This document shows positions 8,937 through 19,098 of a stretch of 60,258 bases of DNA, piece after piece. A model generated the notes under the pieces. The model saw only the letters and a list, made by a program, of their open reading frames with translations. It had not been told where the DNA came from and ran no database searches. This stretch comes from Rhodospirillaceae bacterium. Its GTDB lineage: Bacteria; Pseudomonadota; Alphaproteobacteria; Rhodospirillales; UBA2165. Both the position numbers and the translations under genes were made by a program. The stretch covers positions 1-60,258 of the forward strand of contig CANIGJ010000025.1 in NCBI GenBank assembly GCA_947467145.1. The letters run 5' to 3'. Numbering within the stretch: position 1 is the first letter of the stretch; every line of letters starts with the position of its first letter.

Positions 8937-8956
8937 CGGTTAACCGGGTAAGGACG

Positions 8957-9115
8957 CTAGATGCGGCCCATCACCAGGAGAACCACAACGATCACCACAA
9001 CAATGCCCAAACCGCCGGTCGGGTAATAACCCCAGTTCGAGCTGTGCGGCCATGCCGGCAGCGCGCCGACCAACAACAAGATGAGAATGATGAGTAGAAT
9101 GGTGCCAAGCGTCAT
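8957..9115 (-). CDS. DUF3309 family small membrane protein
   Basis: A 52-residue protein starting MTLGTILLIILILLLVGALP, then AWPHSSNWGYYPTGG and a second hydrophobic helix (IVVVIVVVLLVM). This two-helix layout with the central W/Y/G-rich loop is the DUF3309 pattern, widespread in alphaproteobacteria and of unknown function. AAGGAG lies 7 nt before the ATG. It lies 48 nt downstream of the DUF3185 gene, probably in the same transcript. Confidence 0.85.
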   Translation of the reverse strand: MTLGTILLIILILLLVGALPAWPHSSNWGYYPTGGLGIVVVIVVVLLVMGRI

Positions 9116-9163
9116 GAACGGACTCCTTTATTGACCTTGTTAGCTCCCGTTTTCACGTTCGCT

Positions 9164-9373
9164 TTAGCGCTTCGCGCCGAAGGCGATCAGCAGACCGCCA
9201 CCAACCACCGCGATGCCGCCCAGGATGAAGTACATCATCGTGTTGTCGGTATATTTGCCGGTCAGCGTTTCGGAGACTTTCTCCATCGGCGCGTCAGCGG
9301 CATTGAAAGCAAATCCCAATGCAATGACACCAGCGACCAGAATGGCTGCGCCAAGCAGGCGATTGAGACCCAT
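9164..9373 (-). CDS. DUF3185 family small membrane protein
   Basis: A 69-residue protein with two transmembrane helices flanking a short polar loop (VSETLTGKYTDNTMMYFILG), matching DUF3185. The start at 9373 (MGLNRLLGAAILVAGVIALG) follows GAGGAG at a good distance; an upstream in-frame start at 9421 lacks this. Function is unknown; relatives are usually small inner-membrane proteins. Confidence 0.82.
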   Translation of the reverse strand: MGLNRLLGAAILVAGVIALGFAFNAADAPMEKVSETLTGKYTDNTMMYFILGGIAVVGGGLLIAFGAKR

Positions 9374-9499
9374 GATCGTTACTCCTCGTCGTAAATAGAC
9401 TTGTAGGAGAACCATAAGCATGGGCTACCCGCAGCGGGGGTGACCTTTAACGGTTTGATTGTGGCCTTATTGAGACGACCACGGGAATCAGCGGCGCAC

Positions 9500-11158
9500 T
9501 TATGCGAGAGCGACGACTTTTCCATTCCGCACCGCAACATTGGCGGCCGGTAGCGGCGCTTTGCCGAGGACGAGGTCCGAGCCCTTCTCGCCGATCATGA
9601 CGGCGGGCGCGCCGGTATTGCCGCCGATGATGGTCGGCATGATCGAAACATCGACGACACGCAGGCCGGCAATACCTCGCACCCTGAGATCGGAATCGAC
9701 GACACTCTCCGCATCGCTGCCCATACGGCAGGTGCCGACCGGATGAAATACGCTGCCGCTGAAATTGCGGACATAGTTCTTAAGCTCGTCATCGGTCTGC
9801 ACGTCCGGACCGGGCATGAATTCGGCGCGCCGATATCTGTCGAACGCGGGCGCCATGGCGATGCGGCGCGCGAGACGGAAACCACGGATCAGGGGTGCGA
9901 AATCGTCCTCGTTGGTGAGAAAACCGGGATCGATAGACGGCATCGCGTGCGCGTCCTTGCTGGTCAAGGTCAGCGCCCCTTTGCTCTTCGGCCTCAGCAG
10001 GATGTTGAGGAAGGTGAAGCCGCGCCCCGCCCCCACCACGCCGCCTTGATGATTGAGCACGGCGGGCAGGAAGCCGCATTGGATATCGGGACGATCGGCG
10101 GTGGGATCGGTGCGGATGAAGCCGCCGGCCTCAAGATTATTGCCCGCAAAGAAACCACGACGCCCAAACACATATTTGAAAGCCTCGCCGACCAGCCACG
10201 GTGCCTTGCGCCACGACAGCGAATAGCTTTCCGAGCCCGCACTGGCGAATTTCACCGGCGAGGCGAGATGATCCTGCAGATTGCGCCCCACGGCCGGCAG
10301 ATGATGCGTGGATTTAATGCCGAGCGCGCCCAGCTCGAAGCCGTCGCCGATGCCGGAACGCAGCAGGATCGCGGGCGAGCCGATAGCCCCGGCCGACAGA
10401 ATGACTTCGCGGCGCGCCGCGATGCGACGCCGTTCGTTGCCGACCAGCATTTCGATGCCCGTGGCCCGCTTGCCCTCCAGGGAGACCTTGTCGACATGGC
10501 CCTCGGTGATGATGGTGAGGTTCTTGCGCCCACGCGCCGGATCGATGAAGGCGCTCGCCGAGGATTGGCGTCGGCCGTTCTTGATATTGAGCTGGCGGAA
10601 GCCGAAGCCGTCGCTGTCATCGCTGTTCACGTCTTCGCGGCGCGGCAGTTGCAACGAGTCGGTCGCTTCGAGGAACGCATCGGTCAGCGGATTGAAGCTT
10701 TTGAGCTTGGAGATATTGAGCAACCCGCCGGTGCTGTGAAACAGGTTATCGCCGAAGATCTCGTTATGCTCCGACCGCTTGAAATACGGCAGCACGTCCT
10801 TGAACGCCCAGCCATTATTCCCCAACGCCGCCCAATCGTCGTAATCGAGCGGATGGCCGCGCATATAGATCATGCCGTTGACGGCGCTCGAGCCACCCAG
10901 GACCTTGCCGCGCGGCACATACAGATTGCGCCCAGCCGCCGCCGGCTGCTGTGCCGTTTCGTAACGCCAATTGAGCGTCTTGTGACGCATCAGCGCCACC
11001 ATCCCGGCCGGGATATGGATGAAGGGGGATCGGTCGCGCGTACCCGCCTCGATCAGGCAGACGCTGTTGTTCGGATCTTCCGACAGGCGATTGGCGAGCA
11101 CGCAGCCCGCCGAGCCGCCACCTACGATTACATAATCGAAGGCGGCGGCTTCAGGCAT
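9500..11158 (-). CDS. GMC-family FAD oxidoreductase (choline dehydrogenase-like)
   Basis: A 552-residue flavoprotein oxidising an alcohol to an aldehyde. N-terminal FAD-binding FDYVIVGGGSAGCVLANRLS, then GKVLGGSSAVNGMIYMRGHP (GMC signature 1). Signature 2 (AGAIGSPAILLRSGIG) is in the middle. The catalytic His is in FHPVGTCRMG and the FAD tail motif GGNTGAPAVMIGEKGSDL is near the end. Its ATG directly abuts the stop codon of the upstream SBP gene (TAGATG), so it is co-translated with the SBP array. Substrate unknown; a polyethylene glycol, aryl or alkyl alcohol is as likely as choline, and no betaine genes are present. Confidence 0.9.
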   Translation of the reverse strand: MPEAAAFDYVIVGGGSAGCVLANRLSEDPNNSVCLIEAGTRDRSPFIHIPAGMVALMRHKTLNWRYETAQQPAAAGRNLYVPRGKVLGGSSAVNGMIYMRGHPLDYDDWAALGNNGWAFKDVLPYFKRSEHNEIFGDNLFHSTGGLLNISKLKSFNPLTDAFLEATDSLQLPRREDVNSDDSDGFGFRQLNIKNGRRQSSASAFIDPARGRKNLTIITEGHVDKVSLEGKRATGIEMLVGNERRRIAARREVILSAGAIGSPAILLRSGIGDGFELGALGIKSTHHLPAVGRNLQDHLASPVKFASAGSESYSLSWRKAPWLVGEAFKYVFGRRGFFAGNNLEAGGFIRTDPTADRPDIQCGFLPAVLNHQGGVVGAGRGFTFLNILLRPKSKGALTLTSKDAHAMPSIDPGFLTNEDDFAPLIRGFRLARRIAMAPAFDRYRRAEFMPGPDVQTDDELKNYVRNFSGSVFHPVGTCRMGSDAESVVDSDLRVRGIAGLRVVDVSIMPTIIGGNTGAPAVMIGEKGSDLVLGKAPLPAANVAVRNGKVVALA

Positions 11159-12688
11159 CTATTTCTTCCAGCCGTAATCGCCGAGGTTCGGCAGAGACGA
11201 GGTGAGCGGGTTCGGTTTCACCACGACATCCTTGTTATGCGCCCACACGATGGGCAGTTCCGACACCGGCAGGATATAGGCCTCGCGATTCACCTCGTCG
11301 AGGATCGGCGTATAGAGCGCGGTGCGCTTCGCCTCGTCCAGTTCATTGTCGCCATCGTCCATCGCCTTCTTGATCATCGGATCTTGCCAATAATCGCGAT
11401 TGTCGTTGAAGAAAAAGTCGTTGAGCACGGCGGTGTCAGGATGCGTGCCGGCCGGAAAGAAGCCGGTGAAGGCGGTGAATTCGCCATTACCGCGCGAGCG
11501 CACATAAGCAGCACTCGGCATGGATTCGACCGAGGCGCGGATACCGATCTTACGGACTTCGCCCGCGATCGCCTCGGCCACGTATTTCACCGGCTCATGC
11601 GCGTGCAGCACCAGATCCATGCCGTTGGGGAAGCCGGCCTCGGCCAGCAGCCGCTTGGCTTCGGCCGGATTGTAGCCATAGACATCGGTGGTCGGCGCGC
11701 AGGCTATGGTCGTCGGGAAGCAGATCGCCTTGTTCATCACCGCGATATCGCCGCCCGGCAGGATATGCGTCGCCAGGCTCTTGCGGTCGATCGCCATGAC
11801 GAAGGCTTTGCGCACGCGCGCGTCGGTCATGACCTTGTTTTTGGAACGGCCCGCCGCATCCAAGGTGACATACAGCAAGATTTCGCTGCCCGTCGGCGTT
11901 ACCGCGAGGTTGGGATTAGCCGCCAGGTTCTTGGCGTCGTCGGACGTGATGTTGCGCATCAGATCGATATTGCCGGTCATCAATTGCGCGACCTGGGTCT
12001 GGCGATCCGGCATGAAGATGGCTTTGACGCGCTTCACCGGCTGGGGGAAATATTTCCTCCCTTCCCAATGGTTCGGCACGGCTTCAAGCGTCAGGCCGGC
12101 ATTGCGGTCAATCGAGGTGACACGATACGGCCCGACGCCGTTCGGGTTCTTACCGTAGTCGGCCTTGTCGGCGAGCGCGTTCAAGGTTTCGATATCGCGC
12201 ACCCGCATGCGATAGGCGAGCATGCCAAGATCGGTCGAGAACGCCTTCTTGGCGTGAATGCGGACCTTATAGGGCCCGAGGATTTCCACTTCCTTGACCC
12301 AATCGTAGCGCGACTTGAATTGGATCTTCACGTTGGGATCGGCGAGATATTCGAACGTGCCTTTGACGTCGGCGGCGTCGAACTTGTTGCCGTTGTGGAA
12401 CGTGATGTCCTGGCGCAGATCGAACTCGATGGTCAGCGGGTCGATCCGGCGAAAGCCCGTGGTCAACAGATTGACCCACTGCTTCTTCGCCTGGTCATAA
12501 CTGATCAGCGGCAGGTAGACGCCGCGATCGAACGCCGCCGCCTCGTCTAACGAATAATGATAAGTATCGAGGAGCGGGAAGGAATCATTGACCGCGATGC
12601 GGACGGTATCTTCGGCTTTCTGCGCGAAAGCCTGATAGGGCAGCAGCGCCGCAAAGCCTGCGGCGGCAAGTGAAATCAACGGACGCAT
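11159..12688 (-). CDS. Peptide-type ABC substrate-binding protein, tandem paralogue 1
   Basis: A 509-residue SBP_bac_5 receptor. Signal peptide MRPLISLAAAGFAALLPYQAFAQ, then DTVRIAVNDSFPLLDTYHYS and the HNGKFD-type block FHNGNKFDAADVKGTFEYL. It ends SSLPNLGDYGWKK, nearly the same as its two neighbours, and all three are exactly 509 residues. It is 26 nt downstream of paralogue 2 and abuts the GMC gene. There is no permease or ATPase nearby. Confidence 0.92.
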   Translation of the reverse strand: MRPLISLAAAGFAALLPYQAFAQKAEDTVRIAVNDSFPLLDTYHYSLDEAAAFDRGVYLPLISYDQAKKQWVNLLTTGFRRIDPLTIEFDLRQDITFHNGNKFDAADVKGTFEYLADPNVKIQFKSRYDWVKEVEILGPYKVRIHAKKAFSTDLGMLAYRMRVRDIETLNALADKADYGKNPNGVGPYRVTSIDRNAGLTLEAVPNHWEGRKYFPQPVKRVKAIFMPDRQTQVAQLMTGNIDLMRNITSDDAKNLAANPNLAVTPTGSEILLYVTLDAAGRSKNKVMTDARVRKAFVMAIDRKSLATHILPGGDIAVMNKAICFPTTIACAPTTDVYGYNPAEAKRLLAEAGFPNGMDLVLHAHEPVKYVAEAIAGEVRKIGIRASVESMPSAAYVRSRGNGEFTAFTGFFPAGTHPDTAVLNDFFFNDNRDYWQDPMIKKAMDDGDNELDEAKRTALYTPILDEVNREAYILPVSELPIVWAHNKDVVVKPNPLTSSLPNLGDYGWKK

Positions 12689-12714
12689 ACGCGCGCTCCT
12701 AATCGGTTACGTTA

Positions 12715-14244
12715 CTATTTCTTCCAGCCGAAATCGCCGAGCAGTGGCAGCGAGTTGCTCATCGGATTGGGATTGAGGAAAACATCCTTGTGATGCGCCC
12801 ACATCGTCGGCTGTTCCGAGATCGGCAGCAGGTAGGCTTCCGTGTTCGTCTTGTCCATGATCGGCGCATAGATCTTGGCGCGCTTCGCATCGTCGAACTC
12901 GGTTTCGCCCGCTTCCATGGCTTTCTGGATCATCGGATCCTGCCAATAGTCGCGATCGCCGGAGAAGAAGAATTCGTTGACCACGGACGTATCGGGATGC
13001 GTGGACGCCGGGAACGCGCCGAGGAAGGCGGTGAATTCGCCCTGGCCGCGCATGCGCACATAGGCGGCATTCGGCAGCGCCTCGATCGAGGCGCGGATGC
13101 CGACCTTGCGCACTTCGCCCGCGATCGCCTCGCCGAGCGCTTTCACCGGTTCATGCACATGCAGAACCAGATCGAAGCCATTCGGATAACCGGCTTCGGC
13201 CAGGAGCTTCTTCGCCGCCGCGGGATCGTAACCATAGACCTCGGTCGTCGACGCGCAGGCCAGTGAATTGGTGAAGCAATAGGCCTTGCTCTTCTGCACC
13301 ATCTCGCCGCCGGGAATGATGTGCTTGAGAAGCGCATCGCGATCGACCGCCTGGATGAAGGCCTGGCGCACGCGCTTGTCCATCATGACCTTGTTCTTCG
13401 AACGGCCGATAGCATCGAAAGTTACATAGAGCAGATTGCCGCTGCCCGTCGCCGTAATGCCGAGATTTGGATTGAGAGCGAGGTTCTTCGCCTCATCGCC
13501 GCTGACATTGCGGACCAGATCGAGATTGCCGGTCATCAATTGCGCGATCTGCGTCTGACGGTCGGGCATGAATACGCCGCGCACCTTCTTCACGCCTTGC
13601 GGAAAATATTTGCCGCCCTCCCAATGATTGGGCACGGCCTCTACCGCGATGCCGGCATTGCGGTCAATCGAGGTGACACGATACGAGCCCGTGCCGTTGG
13701 GATTCTTGCCGTATTCGGTCTGGTCCGTGAACGTATCCATCGTTTCCTTGTCGCGCAGGCGCAGACGGAAGGCGAGGATGCCGAGATCGCTGGAGAACGA
13801 ACGCGACTGATGGATCAGCAACTTATAGGGACTCAAGATCTCGACGCTCTTGATCCAATCGTAACGCTGCTTGAACGGAATCTTCGTGGCCGGGTTCGAC
13901 AGATATTCGAGCGTCGCCTTCACGTCGTCGGGGTCGAACTTGTTGCCGTTGTGGAACGTGATGCCTTCCCGCAGTTCCACTTCCAGCGTGTTGCTGTTCA
14001 GCCGCGTCAGCGACTTCGCGAGGATATTGAGCTGGTTGCCCGCAACCTGATCGTAGCCGATCAACGACTGATAGACGACGCGGTCGAACGCGGCCGCCTC
14101 ATCGAACGGCGCATGATAGGAATCGAGCACCGCGAAGGTGTCATTGATCGCGATGCGGACGGTCTCGGCTGCCTTCTGGGCGTGGACCTGAGTGCTGAAA
14201 AAGGCCGCGATACCTGCTGCGGCAAGCGAGAACAACGGACGCAT
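12715..14244 (-). CDS. Peptide-type ABC substrate-binding protein, tandem paralogue 2
   Basis: A 509-residue SBP_bac_5 receptor with signal peptide MRPLFSLAAAGIAAFFSTQV ending at HAQ. The mature part begins DTVRIA-like (ETVRIAINDTFAVLDSYHAP), carries FHNGNKFDPDDVKATLEYLS and ends SNSLPLLGDFGWKK. The start at 14244 is preferred because the ATG at 14259 belongs to the GGAGG ribosome site. It is clearly a duplicate of its neighbours, differing mainly in the binding lobe. Confidence 0.92.
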   Translation of the reverse strand: MRPLFSLAAAGIAAFFSTQVHAQKAAETVRIAINDTFAVLDSYHAPFDEAAAFDRVVYQSLIGYDQVAGNQLNILAKSLTRLNSNTLEVELREGITFHNGNKFDPDDVKATLEYLSNPATKIPFKQRYDWIKSVEILSPYKLLIHQSRSFSSDLGILAFRLRLRDKETMDTFTDQTEYGKNPNGTGSYRVTSIDRNAGIAVEAVPNHWEGGKYFPQGVKKVRGVFMPDRQTQIAQLMTGNLDLVRNVSGDEAKNLALNPNLGITATGSGNLLYVTFDAIGRSKNKVMMDKRVRQAFIQAVDRDALLKHIIPGGEMVQKSKAYCFTNSLACASTTEVYGYDPAAAKKLLAEAGYPNGFDLVLHVHEPVKALGEAIAGEVRKVGIRASIEALPNAAYVRMRGQGEFTAFLGAFPASTHPDTSVVNEFFFSGDRDYWQDPMIQKAMEAGETEFDDAKRAKIYAPIMDKTNTEAYLLPISEQPTMWAHHKDVFLNPNPMSNSLPLLGDFGWKK

Positions 14245-14314
14245 AGGCGTGCCTCCCAAAAGCTACGTTAAACCCCAAACCCGTCGTCGCGGCATCGGCG
14301 CGACGAAAAACAAT

Positions 14315-14338
14315 GGGGCGAGGTTAGTCCCTCGCCCC
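14315..14338 (-). terminator. Intrinsic terminator after SBP paralogue 3
   Basis: GGGGCGAGG (14315-14323) pairs with CCTCGCCCC (14330-14338) around a 6-nt loop. On the minus strand it is followed by ATTGTTTTT. It lies just past the stop of paralogue 3 and before paralogue 2, so the array probably has two transcription units or attenuated read-through. Confidence 0.8.
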
Positions 14339-14345
14339 TTATTCG

Positions 14346-15875
14346 TTATTTCTTCCAGCCGTAATCGCCGAGCATGGGCAGCGAATTGCTCAGCGGATTG
14401 AGCTTCAGCGCGATGTCCTTGTGGTGCGCCCACACGATCGGCAATTCCGAAATCGGGAAGATGTAGGCTTCCTGGTTCACCTTATCGAGGATCGGCGTGT
14501 AGAGCGCGGTGCGCTTCTTGTCGTCGAATTCGGCCTCGCCTTCCTCGATGTTCTTCAGGATCATCGGATCCTTCCAATAGTCGCGGTCGGCGCCGAAGAA
14601 GAAGTCGAGGATCTGCGCGGCGTCCGGATGCGTGCCCGCCGGGTTGAAGCCGGTGAAGGCGGTGAATTCGCCGTCGCCGCGACGCTTCACATAAGCGGCA
14701 ATGGGCATCGAGGTGATCGAGGCGCGGATGCCGATCTTACGCACTTCGCCGGCCAGATATTCGGCGACGTAGCGGACCGGTTCGTGCACATCGAGCGTGA
14801 GATCGAAGCCGTTCGGATAACCGGCCTCGGCCAGCAGACGCTTCGCTTCGGCCGGGTTGTGCGCATAAGGCTCGTTTGTCGCGGAACAGGCGATGGAGGT
14901 TGCGAAGCAGATCGCGGTCGTCTTTATCGCGATATTACCGCCCGGGATCAGATGCTTCAGCATCTCCTCGCGGTTAATCGCCATGATGAAGGCCTTGCGC
15001 ACGCGCGGATCCATCATCGCTTTATTCTTCGAACGGCCCGCCGCGTCGAACGTCGTATAGAGCAACATTTCACTGCCCGTCGGCGTCACGGCGAGATTCG
15101 GGTTCTGCGCCAGGTTCTTTTCATCATCCGAGGTGATGTTGCGCATCAGATCGATATTGCCGGTCATGAGCTGCGCGACCTGGGTTTGGCGATCCGGGAT
15201 AAAGAGTGCCCGCACCTTTTTCGCCGGCGCCGGATAATACTTGCCGCCTTCCCAATGATTCTCGACGCGTTCGAGCAGCATGCCCGCGTTGCGATCGATG
15301 GAGGCCGCGCGGTACGGGCCGGTACCGACGGCGGTCTTGCCGTAATCCGCCTTGTCCTCCAGCGCATTCATCGTCTCGATATCGCGCATGCGCATGCGGA
15401 AGGACAGGAAGCCGTAATCCATCACCACCGGGCGCGATGCATGGATGCGCAACTTGTAGGGGCTCAGGATCTCGACGTTCTTCACCCAGTCGTAGCGCGA
15501 CTTGAAACGAATCTTCAGCGCGGGATCGGCGAGGTATTCCAAGGTGCCCTTCACGTCGGCGGCGTCGAACTTGTTGCCGTTGTGGAAGGTGACGTCTTCG
15601 CGCAGTTCGAATTCGAGCGTCTGATTGTCGATGCGCTTGAAGGATTTGGCGAGAATCGGGACCCACTGCTTCTTCTGGGCATCGAAGTTCATCAAGGCCA
15701 GATACACGCTGCGATCGAAGGCGGCAGCCTCGTCGACCGGGAAATGGAAACCGTCGAGCGTGGCCCAGGACTCGTTGACGGCGATGCGCACGGTGTCTTC
15801 GGATTTCTGCGCAACAGCCGAGCCGGCAGAAAGGACCGCCAGGGCCGCGGCGGCGAACGACAGCAATGTACGCAT
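14346..15875 (-). CDS. Peptide-type ABC substrate-binding protein, tandem paralogue 3
   Basis: A 509-residue SBP_bac_5 receptor: signal peptide MRTLLSFAAAALAVLSAGSA cut at VAQ, mature start KSEDTVRIAVNESWATLDGF, FHNGNKFDAADVKGTLEYLA, C-terminus SNSLPMLGDYGWKK. The start at 15875 follows GGAGCG; a longer in-frame start at 15953 would add a non-signal extension. It is the first gene of the array and is followed by a terminator. Confidence 0.92.
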   Translation of the reverse strand: MRTLLSFAAAALAVLSAGSAVAQKSEDTVRIAVNESWATLDGFHFPVDEAAAFDRSVYLALMNFDAQKKQWVPILAKSFKRIDNQTLEFELREDVTFHNGNKFDAADVKGTLEYLADPALKIRFKSRYDWVKNVEILSPYKLRIHASRPVVMDYGFLSFRMRMRDIETMNALEDKADYGKTAVGTGPYRAASIDRNAGMLLERVENHWEGGKYYPAPAKKVRALFIPDRQTQVAQLMTGNIDLMRNITSDDEKNLAQNPNLAVTPTGSEMLLYTTFDAAGRSKNKAMMDPRVRKAFIMAINREEMLKHLIPGGNIAIKTTAICFATSIACSATNEPYAHNPAEAKRLLAEAGYPNGFDLTLDVHEPVRYVAEYLAGEVRKIGIRASITSMPIAAYVKRRGDGEFTAFTGFNPAGTHPDAAQILDFFFGADRDYWKDPMILKNIEEGEAEFDDKKRTALYTPILDKVNQEAYIFPISELPIVWAHHKDIALKLNPLSNSLPMLGDYGWKK

Positions 15876-16001
15876 GACAGAGCGCTCCAGATTCTTATAA
15901 GTGATAGAAACTGGGCGTAACCTGCCAAAAAAAGCGCGTGGCGTAAACGACAATCGCCCCCGGCCGGCTAGCGGCTTGGCGCTATTGCCAATAATCGGGC
16001 T

Positions 16002-17099
16002 TTAGGGCGCACGGCGCGGCGCGATGACGCCGAGATGCGCCAGATGGGTGCGCAGCGTATTGCGCGTAACACCCAGAGATTCCGCGGCGCGCACCTGATT
16101 GGCGCCAGCGCTATCGTAGGCGGTTCGGATCAGCAGACCCAGAACGCGATCGTAAACGTCGGCCGTCGCCGCATTGAGATATTTTTCCAGGAGCGGGCGC
16201 AATTCTTCTTCCAGGTTCGTTGGTGCCCGATCCGGCGCCCGGATAGCAGTAAAGCGCAGATCCTGCGGCTCGATCGCAGCGCCACGGGCCATCAACATCG
16301 CGTAATGGACGACGTTCTCAAGCTCGCGGATATTGCCCGGCCAGGCATAGGACAACAGGGCGTGTTCGGCTGCGGGCGAAAAGGCCAGCGCCTTACGTTC
16401 CAACGACTGCGCGTAGACCGAACGGAAATGCGTCGCCAGCGGCATGATGTCGCCCGGGCGGTCACGCAGCGCCAGGAGGCGCACCGAGGCAACGTTGAGG
16501 CGGAAGAACAAATCCTCACGGAACGTACCCGCCGCGACCGCACCATTGAGATCGACGTTGGTGGCGGCAACCAGACGCACATTGACCGGAATGGATTTGC
16601 GCGACCCCAGACGCACGACCTCGCGTTCCTGCAACACGCGCAGCAACTTCACCTGTAGGTTCAAGGGCAGGTCACCGATCTCATCGAGGAACAAGGTGCC
16701 GCCATTAGCGGCCTCGAACCAGCCGATCTGCGTTTGCGTGGCGCCGGTAAAGGCGCCCTTCTCGTAACCGAACAGTTCAGCCTCAACGAGGCTTTCGACA
16801 AGGGCGCCGCAATTGACGGCGATGAACGGGCCTTGGGCACGGGCACTCTGATCATGAATGAAGCGCGCGACCAGTTCCTTGCCGGTGCCGGTCTCGCCGA
16901 TGATGACGACGGACGCATCGCTCGGCGCGATCTGTTCCAGTTCCTGATGCAGCGCCTGCGACGCGGGGTCTTCGAACACGAAGGCCGTGGCGCGGATCGA
17001 CGGCGCGGAGCGGCGGTTTTCCGTCGGGCGCAGGACCAGCAAGGAACGATCGCGTCCGGCACGATCGAGATGCGGCCCGAGGATACGGTCTTCGCTCAT
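16002..17099 (-). CDS. Sigma-54-dependent transcriptional activator, Fis-type HTH (SfnR-like)
   Basis: A 365-residue bacterial enhancer-binding protein: a short N-terminus of about 45 residues with no recognisable sensor domain, a complete AAA+ domain and a C-terminal Fis-type helix-turn-helix ([20 protein letters not shown]). Walker A is GETGTGKE, the sigma-54 contact loop is EKGAFTGA, Walker B is [13 protein letters not shown] and the arginine-finger region [11 protein letters not shown] is present. The ATG overlaps the cysA stop by 4 nt, so it is made with the sulfate importer. The only perfect -24/-12 promoter noticed lies ahead of this operon (21028-21042), implying control of its own operon. 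SfnR/SftR-type activators of alternative sulfur use are the closest functional analogues. Confidence 0.88.
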   Translation of the reverse strand: MSEDRILGPHLDRAGRDRSLLVLRPTENRRSAPSIRATAFVFEDPASQALHQELEQIAPSDASVVIIGETGTGKELVARFIHDQSARAQGPFIAVNCGALVESLVEAELFGYEKGAFTGATQTQIGWFEAANGGTLFLDEIGDLPLNLQVKLLRVLQEREVVRLGSRKSIPVNVRLVAATNVDLNGAVAAGTFREDLFFRLNVASVRLLALRDRPGDIMPLATHFRSVYAQSLERKALAFSPAAEHALLSYAWPGNIRELENVVHYAMLMARGAAIEPQDLRFTAIRAPDRAPTNLEEELRPLLEKYLNAATADVYDRVLGLLIRTAYDSAGANQVRAAESLGVTRNTLRTHLAHLGVIAPRRAP

Positions 17100-18190
17100 G
17101 CGTGCGCCGCCGAACTGGTCGTGCCGTTCGCCTCCCCATCCACCTGGGAGGGATCGAACACTTTGAACGTGTGCGCGATCAGGCCGACGGACATGCCCGG
17201 TGCAATCTTCAGGGCTTCGAAACGGCCGGTGTTCATCTGCACCTCGACCGAGCCGTTGCCGTTCTTAAGCTCGACTTCGAATTTGATGGTGGGACCCGAC
17301 GGTGCCAAGACGCGCACCACGCCATCATCCTTGCCCGGCGTAGCCTCGAGATCGTGCGGACGGATGTAAGCGACACCCGGACCGTCGAACTGACGCACCC
17401 GGAAGGACGGCTCGACCGCAACGCCGGGGATGGTCGCCACGCCGCCGGCGACCGTGCACGGCAAGCGGTTCACCTGGCCGAGGAATTCGTAGACGAACGG
17501 GTTGATCGGGTGGCCGTAGATCTGCTGCGGCGTGCCGATCTGTTCGATCTTGCCTTGGCCCATCACGACGACACGGTCGGCAAGTTCCATCGCCTCTTCC
17601 TGATCGTGGGTGACGAAAATCGTCGTCATCCCCATTTCCTCGTGCAGGCGGCGCATCCAGCGGCGCAGTTCCAGACGAACCTTGGCATCGAGTGCGCCGA
17701 ACGGCTCGTCGAGCATCAAGACCTCAGGTTCGATCGCCAGCGCACGCGCCAGCGCCACGCGCTGACGTTGGCCGCCCGACAGCTGCGTGACCGAACGATC
17801 GGCCAGCCAATCGATTTGCACGAGTTTCAGGAGACGCATCACGCGATCCTTGATCTCGTCGTTCGACGGCCGGGTGGCGCGCGGGCGCACGCGCAGACCG
17901 AAGGCGACGTTCTCGAACACGCTCAGATGCTTGAACAGGGCGTAATGCTGGAACACGAAGCCGACGCCGCGTTCCGATGCGCCCTCGCCGATGACGCTTT
18001 TGCCGTTCAGGCTGATATCGCCGGCATCGGGCCAATCCAGACCAGCGATGATGCGTAGCAAGGTCGTTTTGCCTGAACCGCTGGGGCCGAGCAGTGCGAT
18101 CAGCTCGCCCTTTTTCACCGACAGGCTGACATTGTTCAGCGCGGCGAAGGAGCCGTAGACGCGGGATACATTCTTGACTTCGATGCTCAT
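17096..18190 (-). CDS. cysA: Sulfate/thiosulfate ABC importer ATPase
   Basis: A 364-residue ATPase. Walker [25 protein letters not shown], Walker [14 protein letters not shown]-loop [16 protein letters not shown]. The C-terminal TOBE-like regulatory region ([24 protein letters not shown]) is typical of CysA. The start at 18190 ([13 protein letters not shown]) is 2 nt after the cysW stop; the upstream in-frame ATG lies inside cysW. Confidence 0.93.
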   Translation of the reverse strand: MSIEVKNVSRVYGSFAALNNVSLSVKKGELIALLGPSGSGKTTLLRIIAGLDWPDAGDISLNGKSVIGEGASERGVGFVFQHYALFKHLSVFENVAFGLRVRPRATRPSNDEIKDRVMRLLKLVQIDWLADRSVTQLSGGQRQRVALARALAIEPEVLMLDEPFGALDAKVRLELRRWMRRLHEEMGMTTIFVTHDQEEAMELADRVVVMGQGKIEQIGTPQQIYGHPINPFVYEFLGQVNRLPCTVAGGVATIPGVAVEPSFRVRQFDGPGVAYIRPHDLEATPGKDDGVVRVLAPSGPTIKFEVELKNGNGSVEVQMNTGRFEALKIAPGMSVGLIAHTFKVFDPSQVDGEANGTTSSAAHA

Positions 18191-18192
18191 AA

Positions 18193-19098
18193 TCAGGATT
18201 CCGCGTTGGCAATGGATTTGGCGTGAAGGGCATGCGCTTGCTTGAGCTTCCATTCCAGGATGCTTTTGGCGACCAGGGTCACCAGGGCCAGCAAGGCGAG
18301 AAGCGACGCGACCGCGAAGGCCGCGACGAAATTGTATTCGTTATACAGAATCTCGGTGTGCAGCGGCATCGTGTTGGTCTTGCCGCGAATGTGGCCGGAC
18401 ACGACCGAGACCGCGCCGAATTCACCCATCGCGCGCGCATTGCACAGAAGCACACCATAGAGCAGCGCCCACTTGATATTGGGCAAGGTCACGCGCCAGA
18501 AGGTCTGCCATCCGTTGGCGCCGAGAATGACCGCGGCCTCTTCCTCTTCGGTGCCCTGCTGCTGCATCAGCGGGATCAATTCGCGCGCAACGAACGGGAA
18601 GGTCACGAAAATCGTGGCCAGCACGATGCCGGGGGTCGCGAAGATGATCTTGATGTTGTTGTCAGACAGCCAGTGACCGAACCAGCCCTGCAAGCCGAAC
18701 ATCAGCACGAACACGAGGCCCGAGATAACCGGCGAGACCGAGAACGGCAGATCGATAAGCGTGATCAGGAAGCTCTTGCCGCGGAATTCGAACTTGGTGA
18801 TGCACCAGGCGGCAATCACGCCGAAGACCATGTTGAGCGGCACGGAGATCGCCGCGACCGTCAGGGTCAGCTCGATGGCGGCGAAAGCTGCCGGCTCATG
18901 CAACGCACTAAGATAGGCATCCCACCCTTTGCGCAAGGCTTCGGTAAAAACCGTCACCAGCGGCAGGCCGATGAACAGCACGAGAAAGCCGATGCCCAAC
19001 GTCAGCAGCGTGGTGCGCACCACGGGCGGCTCGGTCAACAGCCGACGCCGGCGAGTCTCCACGTTGCCGCTGGTGAAAGAGTCGAATTCAGCGGGCAT
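18193..19098 (-). CDS. cysW: Sulfate ABC importer permease CysW
   Basis: A 301-residue permease with six predicted helices. The sequence [20 protein letters not shown] opens the first helix, [20 protein letters not shown] is the CysW hallmark, and [20 protein letters not shown] is the conserved cytoplasmic coupling region. It overlaps cysT by 11 nt. Confidence 0.93.
   Translation of the reverse strand: MPAEFDSFTSGNVETRRRRLLTEPPVVRTTLLTLGIGFLVLFIGLPLVTVFTEALRKGWDAYLSALHEPAAFAAIELTLTVAAISVPLNMVFGVIAAWCITKFEFRGKSFLITLIDLPFSVSPVISGLVFVLMFGLQGWFGHWLSDNNIKIIFATPGIVLATIFVTFPFVARELIPLMQQQGTEEEEAAVILGANGWQTFWRVTLPNIKWALLYGVLLCNARAMGEFGAVSVVSGHIRGKTNTMPLHTEILYNEYNFVAAFAVASLLALLALVTLVAKSILEWKLKQAHALHAKSIANAES

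Noticed and set aside
9743..12550. Plus-strand open frame of 935 codons across the GMC and SBP genes
   Set aside because: It runs antisense through two well-supported genes and across their boundary, has no family motif, and reflects high-GC codon bias.
15908..15922. Possible sigma-54 promoter ahead of SBP paralogue 3 (minus-strand TTGGCAGGTTACGCC)
   Set aside because: The invariant GC at the -12 position is missing at the required spacing.
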